A DNA stretch of 26,907 nucleotides. It comes from Brevundimonas sp. UBA7506 (GTDB taxonomy: Bacteria; Pseudomonadota; Alphaproteobacteria; Caulobacterales; Caulobacteraceae). The notes under the pieces were generated by a model. It ran no database searches. It saw only the letters and a program-made list of their open reading frames with translations, and was not told where the DNA came from. This document shows, piece by piece, positions 23,155 through 26,907 of this stretch. The translations under genes were made by a program, and so were the position numbers. The stretch lies in assembly GCF_002479495.1 (NCBI RefSeq), contig NZ_DLNQ01000009.1, positions 1 through 26,907 on the forward strand. The letters run 5' to 3'. The stretch's first letter is position 1; each line of letters begins with the position of its first letter.

Positions 23155-26100
23155 ATGAACATGAAGAAATCTCAGCTCATGGGCTCCACGCTGATCGCCG
23201 GCCTGACGGCCGCCGCCATGATCAGCGTCGCCCCTGGCGCCGCTGCTGCTCAGGAAGACCAGGCTACCAACCTCGGTGAGGTCGTCGTCACCGGTTCGCG
23301 CATCCGCCGCAACCCGACCAACTCGCCGACGCCCCTGATCCAGATCGGTCAGGAAGAACTGCTGCAGTCGGGCGAAGTCAACGTCATCGATTTCCTGGCC
23401 GATATCCCGGCCCTGTCCACCTCGCAGGTGCCGGAAGACACCACGGGTTCGAACCTGAACGACGGCGGCCTGTCGCTGCTGAGCCTGCGCGCCCTGGGCG
23501 CCGTGCGCACCCTGGTGCTGGTGGACGGTCGTCGCCACGTCGGCTCGAGCCCCGGTTCGCTGTCGGTGGACGTCGACACCATCCCGCGCCTGCTCGTCGC
23601 CAACACCGAAGTGATCACCGGCGGCGCCGCCGCCGTGTACGGCGCTGACGCCGTCTCGGGCGTGGTCAACTTCATCATGCGCAAGGACTTCGACGGCCTG
23701 GAGATCGACGCCTCGATCGCCGAGATCAACCAGGACCATCAGCTGAGCGAACGCCTCTCGGTCCTGTGGGGCCAGAACCTGATGGACGGCCGTCTGAACT
23801 ACTATGTGTCGGGCGAATACCAGCGCAACGACGAGGTTCTGGATTCGGACGTCGACTGGCGCCGTGAATCCTGGGCCCTGATCGGCAACGACGCCGACCC
23901 CTCCAGCGCCCCCTCGGACGGCATCCCGGACCAGATCCTGATCCGCGACGCCCGCACCTACATCCGCGGCACCAACTTCGGCGGCGTGACCATCCTGTCG
24001 ACGGGCGTCAAGCCCAGCGCCGCCAACGACCCCGACGTGCCGTTCCAGACCTGCTCGGCCACGACCTTCTCGGCCAACTGCTTCTCGCTGGCGCCGTCGA
24101 ACCGCCTGGACAACGCCTACCTGTACAATGATCAGGGCCAGTCGCGCCCGGTCACCTTCGGTTCGATCCGTCAGGGCACGGGCTTCAGCCGCACCACCAG
24201 CAACGGCGGCGAAGGCCAGGTCTCGAACACCGAGCAAGGCCAGGCCAGCCGCCTGCCGGAATCGGAGAACTATCGCTTCCAGACCGGCCTGAACTTCGAC
24301 ATCACCGACAATGTCAGTCTGTTCGCCGAAGCCAAGTACGTGGAGGAAGAAACCTACGACGCCGGTCAACGCGTCTTCCACGATTTCAATATCCGCGCCC
24401 TGGCGCCCAACACCGTCGGCGCCATCACGGCCACCTCGGCCTTCGAGATCGGCCTGGACAACGCCTACCTGCCGTCGGACGTGCGTCTGGCGATCCAGAA
24501 CAACCGCCGCGACATCTTCAACTCGGCCGGCGCCGTCACCAGCACGGTGGCCGACGCCCGCGCCCAGCACAAGCTGTACGGCCCGGCGCGCAACCAGCTG
24601 AACAACCGCGACCTGCAACGCTACGTCGTCGGCCTGCGCGGCGACCTGGGCGATGTGGCCTTCGTCAAGGACGTCAACTGGGAAGCCGGCTACACCTACG
24701 GCGAGATGAACAACTCGAACCGCGAACTGGGCGTGGACGTGGTGCGTTACCAGGCCGCGGCCGACGCCGTCATCGACGTCGCGGGCAAGGTCAACGGCAA
24801 GCCGGGCGAAGTCGTCTGTCGCATCCAGCTGATGAAGGCCAACGGCGTCCCCGTGCCGGACGCTGTGATCGGCGGAACCACCTACTCGCGTCAGGGCGCC
24901 GTCATCGACGACTGCTCGCCGGTCCGCGTCTTCGGTCCGAACGGCTTCACCCAGGAAGGCCTGGACTACCTGCAGGCCGCCGTCACGGTGACCGACCAGA
25001 ACAAACAGCACGACTTCATGGCCTATACCTCGGGCAAGCTGTGGGACTTCTGGGGCGCCGGCCCGATCGGCGCGTCGATCGGCTACGAGTACCGCAAGGA
25101 AATCACCAGCGGTACGGGCCGCGACCGCGACACCGCCGGCCGCTTCCTGTTCCTGAACGCTGGCCCGGACTTCGAAGAAGCCAGCTACGACACCAACGAC
25201 GTCTTCGCTGAGGTCAGCATCCCGCTGTTCCGCGACAGCTTCCTGGGCCAGTCGGCCGAGATCAGCGGCGCCTACCGCTTCTCGGACTACTCGCATGTCG
25301 GCCAGCAAGAGACCTACAGCGCCCAGTTCCAGTGGCGCCCGGTCGACCAGTTCATGTTCCGCGCCACGACCGCCACGGCGATCCGCGTGCCGAACCTGGG
25401 CGAGACCAGCGAACCGCTGGGTCAGACCTTCGCCAACGGTTTCAGCGACCCCTGCTCGGCTACGGTCATCAACAACCTGGCCGACCGTTCGATCGCCAAC
25501 AACCGCATCGCCAACTGCGGCGCTCTGGCCAAGGCTGCGGGCCTGAACCTGAACTTCGCCGATGCCTCGGCCGCCAACGCCTACCTGCCCAACTACGGCA
25601 GCGGCTCGGTGTCGGGCCTGGCCGGCGGCAACCCCTTCCTGAAGCCGGAAACCTCGGAAAGCTTCACCGTCGGCGGCGTCTGGACGCCGGACTACCTGCT
25701 GCCCAACTTCTCGCTGGTCATGGATTACTATGACATCGAGATCAACGACGCGATCGCCTCGGTGACCGCCCAGAACGCCGCCAACCAGTGCGTCAACGGC
25801 GACTCGGTCAACGTCGGCGCCTGCGCCACCCAAACCCGCGATCCGTCGAGCTTCCAGGTTACGAGCTTCATCCAGGGCTCGCTGAACTATGCGGCGCTGA
25901 CGGCCAAGGGCGTGGACTTCACGGCCAGCTATCGCACCGACCTGCCTGAGTTCTTCGGCCGCAACTGGGGCTCGTTCAGCCACTCGATCCGCGGCAACTG
26001 GCTGATCGAGCAGCACGACTTCGTCAACATCGCCGATCCCACGGACTCCAGCGACTTTGAAGACACCGTCGGCATGCCGCGCGTGCGCTTCCTGTCGACC

Positions 26101-26415
26101 GTCACCTGGGCGCCGATCGACACCCTGGCCTTCACCTGGGATTGGGATTGGCAGGCCAGCCAGGAAATCCTCGACGTGGATAACCTGGTCGCCAACCCCG
26201 ACCTGTATGAAACCGCCAAGTACCTGGAAACGGGCGACTTCTCGCAGCATGACTTCTCGGTGCGCTGGGCCGCTCGCGACAACCTGACGGTCCGCGCCGG
26301 CGTCGTGAACGCCTTCGACGCAGAGCCGGCGCGTTGGCTGGGCAACACGACGGCCGACAACTTCGACCTGTTCGGTCGTCGGTTCTTCCTGAGCCTCAAC
26401 TACCGCCCGTTCTAA
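23155..26415 (+). CDS. TonB-dependent outer-membrane receptor
   Basis: 1086 aa. A signal peptide (1-32, ending APGAAAA before QEDQ) is followed by a TonB-box-like EVVVTGSRIRR (42-52). Next is a plug domain with VDTIPRLLVANTEVITGGAA and VYGADAVSGVVNFIMRKDFDG, then a long 22-strand-type barrel that ends FFLSLNYRPF with the terminal Phe used for outer-membrane insertion. It imports a ligand using energy from TonB-ExbB-ExbD. Several close Cys pairs in predicted loops (QTCSATTFSANC, CVNGDSVNVGAC) suggest disulfides. The ATG at 23155 follows a G-rich ribosome site and starts the leader. Large receptors of this kind are abundant in Caulobacterales. No transporter or enzyme cluster is adjacent, so the substrate is unknown. 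Confidence 0.95.
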   Translation: MNMKKSQLMGSTLIAGLTAAAMISVAPGAAAAQEDQATNLGEVVVTGSRIRRNPTNSPTPLIQIGQEELLQSGEVNVIDFLADIPALSTSQVPEDTTGSNLNDGGLSLLSLRALGAVRTLVLVDGRRHVGSSPGSLSVDVDTIPRLLVANTEVITGGAAAVYGADAVSGVVNFIMRKDFDGLEIDASIAEINQDHQLSERLSVLWGQNLMDGRLNYYVSGEYQRNDEVLDSDVDWRRESWALIGNDADPSSAPSDGIPDQILIRDARTYIRGTNFGGVTILSTGVKPSAANDPDVPFQTCSATTFSANCFSLAPSNRLDNAYLYNDQGQSRPVTFGSIRQGTGFSRTTSNGGEGQVSNTEQGQASRLPESENYRFQTGLNFDITDNVSLFAEAKYVEEETYDAGQRVFHDFNIRALAPNTVGAITATSAFEIGLDNAYLPSDVRLAIQNNRRDIFNSAGAVTSTVADARAQHKLYGPARNQLNNRDLQRYVVGLRGDLGDVAFVKDVNWEAGYTYGEMNNSNRELGVDVVRYQAAADAVIDVAGKVNGKPGEVVCRIQLMKANGVPVPDAVIGGTTYSRQGAVIDDCSPVRVFGPNGFTQEGLDYLQAAVTVTDQNKQHDFMAYTSGKLWDFWGAGPIGASIGYEYRKEITSGTGRDRDTAGRFLFLNAGPDFEEASYDTNDVFAEVSIPLFRDSFLGQSAEISGAYRFSDYSHVGQQETYSAQFQWRPVDQFMFRATTATAIRVPNLGETSEPLGQTFANGFSDPCSATVINNLADRSIANNRIANCGALAKAAGLNLNFADASAANAYLPNYGSGSVSGLAGGNPFLKPETSESFTVGGVWTPDYLLPNFSLVMDYYDIEINDAIASVTAQNAANQCVNGDSVNVGACATQTRDPSSFQVTSFIQGSLNYAALTAKGVDFTASYRTDLPEFFGRNWGSFSHSIRGNWLIEQHDFVNIADPTDSSDFEDTVGMPRVRFLSTVTWAPIDTLAFTWDWDWQASQEILDVDNLVANPDLYETAKYLETGDFSQHDFSVRWAARDNLTVRAGVVNAFDAEPARWLGNTTADNFDLFGRRFFLSLNYRPF

Positions 26416-26436
26416 GCCTTGCGGCTAAAACGGAGA

Positions 26437-26467
26437 GGGCGGCGGACTTCGGTCCGCCGCCCTTTTT
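26437..26467 (+). terminator. Rho-independent terminator of the TonB receptor
   Basis: GGGCGGCGGAC (26437-26447), a TTCG tetraloop and GTCCGCCGCCC (26452-26462) form a perfect 11-bp stem followed by TTTTT. It lies 22 bases after the stop codon. Confidence 0.96.
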
Positions 26468-26581
26468 CTTGTTCATCCGCATGCAAGCCGATCAAAGGGG
26501 CATGGCGCGATGGCTACCCGCGACCCGGTCAGCCTGGCGCCGAGGCGGGTCTGCATAAAAACCAAGGCATGTGGGCCTCGC

Positions 26582-26704
26582 CTACCGCGGCTCTGCAACC
26601 GGGCCGGTTTGAACAAGGGCCCGCTGTGGGATGTAGGCGGCGAGAGTGGCGGCCGCGGAGGCTGTCGGGAAACGCGCCGCGAGGCGCTCGTCTCGGGCCA
26701 TCAT
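26582..26704 (-). CDS. Possible small ORF beside the poly-G tract
   Basis: 40 aa, starting MMARDERLAARFPTASAAA and ending VQTGPVAEPR. Composition and third-position GC look more protein-like than the other frames here, but the ribosome site is poor and I recognise no family. The same frame stays open upstream to the homopolymer as PGHAALAGLV, so this may be the tail of a longer gene that the 13-base tract puts out of frame. Chance cannot be excluded. Confidence 0.2.
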   Translation of the reverse strand: MMARDERLAARFPTASAAATLAAYIPQRALVQTGPVAEPR

Positions 26705-26735
26705 GACCAATCCGGCAAGGGCTGCATGGCCTGGC

Positions 26736-26748
26736 GGGGGGGGGGGGG
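26736..26748 (+). repeat. Homopolymer run of 13 G
   Basis: Thirteen consecutive G, the longest homopolymer in the window. It lies in the gap between the receptor and the tRNA gene. Tracts of this length are unstable in replication and difficult for some sequencers, so the printed length may not be exact. Confidence 0.9.
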
Positions 26749-26843
26749 CATGCCTTGTTCAAGAGAAGGCTGCCAGACATCGGCGCCGAGACGGCGGTGC
26801 GAACACAGGTCCGCAGCGTTTTCAACGATGATGGGAGAAGGGG

Positions 26844-26907
26844 CGCACCCGAAGAGATTCGTACTCCTGACCCCCAGATTCGTAGTCTGGTGCTCTATCC
26901 AGCTGAG
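26844..26907 (-). tRNA. tRNA-Arg (anticodon ACG), 5' end cut by the window
   Basis: The minus strand reads D arm (GCTGGATAGAGC), an anticodon stem CCAGA/TCTGG with loop CTACGAA and anticodon ACG (26883-26881), a T arm AGGAG/CTCTT with loop TACGAAT, and the acceptor 3' strand CGGGTGC plus discriminator G (26844). About 10 bases of the 5' end lie outside. Two oddities: T-loop position 55 is A (26862) where U is nearly universal, and the bases after the discriminator are CCC rather than CCA. It would decode CGU, and CGC/CGA after deamination of A34. Confidence 0.88.

Larger units (their letters stand above)
26468..26843. other. Intergenic region with no confident gene
   Basis: 376 bases between the receptor terminator and the tRNA. 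It holds a run of 13 G (26736-26748), a 10-bp inverted repeat (26609-26618 and 26753-26762) and a weak minus-strand reading frame. No promoter or terminator for the tRNA is obvious. Confidence 0.5.

Noticed and set aside
23068..26250. Long minus-strand open frame (over 1000 codons) opposite the TonB receptor
   Set aside because: Same shadow effect; repetitive Val/Asp/Gly/Arg composition, and the receptor on the plus strand has signal peptide, plug and barrel features.
26529..26825. 98-codon minus-strand frame across the poly-G tract
   Set aside because: Arg/Pro/Ser-rich translation typical of a wrong frame, with a TTG start and no ribosome site.
26416..26907. Integrated element attached at the tRNA-Arg 3' end
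   Set aside because: The tRNA 3' end and neighbouring gap are suggestive, but no integrase, direct repeat of the tRNA end or foreign gene is visible in the window.

Overview
The window reads as chromosomal DNA of a GC-rich alphaproteobacterium. Caulobacterales, and Brevundimonas in particular, fits best: a very large TonB-dependent receptor with the EVVVTGSRIRR box, strong G/C preference at third codon positions, many small envelope lipoproteins, and an alphaproteobacterial type of tRNA-Arg(ACG). This assignment is inference from gene content; no marker was searched. I see no prophage, transposase, CRISPR array or defence island. Nearly all of it is ordinary core and envelope gene content.

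Layout. 1-303: no confident gene, but the minus strand shows a possible frameshifted coding remnant. 304-2365 (+): a TadE/TadG pair. 2400-3755 (-): a secreted M23 peptidase, sharing a 332-bp divergent region with the next operon. 4088-8731 (+): the YdbH-YnbE-YdbL intermembrane lipid-transport set, followed by a small membrane protein and a COG3650-type lipoprotein. 8811-11953 (+): an acyltransferase-3 membrane protein, a secreted CHAP protein, tryptophan 2,3-dioxygenase and a PA2169-type four-helix protein. 12041-13281 (-): trmD-rplS with a clear terminator. 13409-14068 (+): an unrecognised lipoprotein. 14085-17646 (-): a ThDP-dependent enzyme, then a DUF885 peptidase-like protein. 17747-18387 (+): entericidin and a YidB-family protein. 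18390-20877 (-): def, a small membrane protein, fmt and truA with two TGATG stop/start overlaps. 20959-22927 (-): a small membrane protein, a hotdog thioesterase and a patatin. 23155-26415 (+): the TonB-dependent receptor with a strong terminator. 26468-26843: no confident gene, but a run of 13 G. 26844-26907 (-): a tRNA-Arg(ACG) cut by the window edge.

Functional themes. Most genes act in or on the envelope: peptidoglycan cleavage (M23, CHAP), phospholipid transfer to the outer membrane (YdbH/YnbE/YdbL), acyl transfer, outer-membrane uptake (TonB receptor), and five predicted lipoproteins. A second theme is translation: trmD-rplS, def-fmt-truA and the tRNA.

The observations most worth following are: loss of the usual catalytic His of the R-X10-H motif in the acyltransferase; the tRNA-Arg with A instead of U at position 55 and no encoded CCA; the 13-G tract next to a reading frame that is open only on one side of it; the small membrane gene embedded between def and fmt; and helically phased short repeats in two envelope-gene promoter regions. 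I found no convincing wholly new system.
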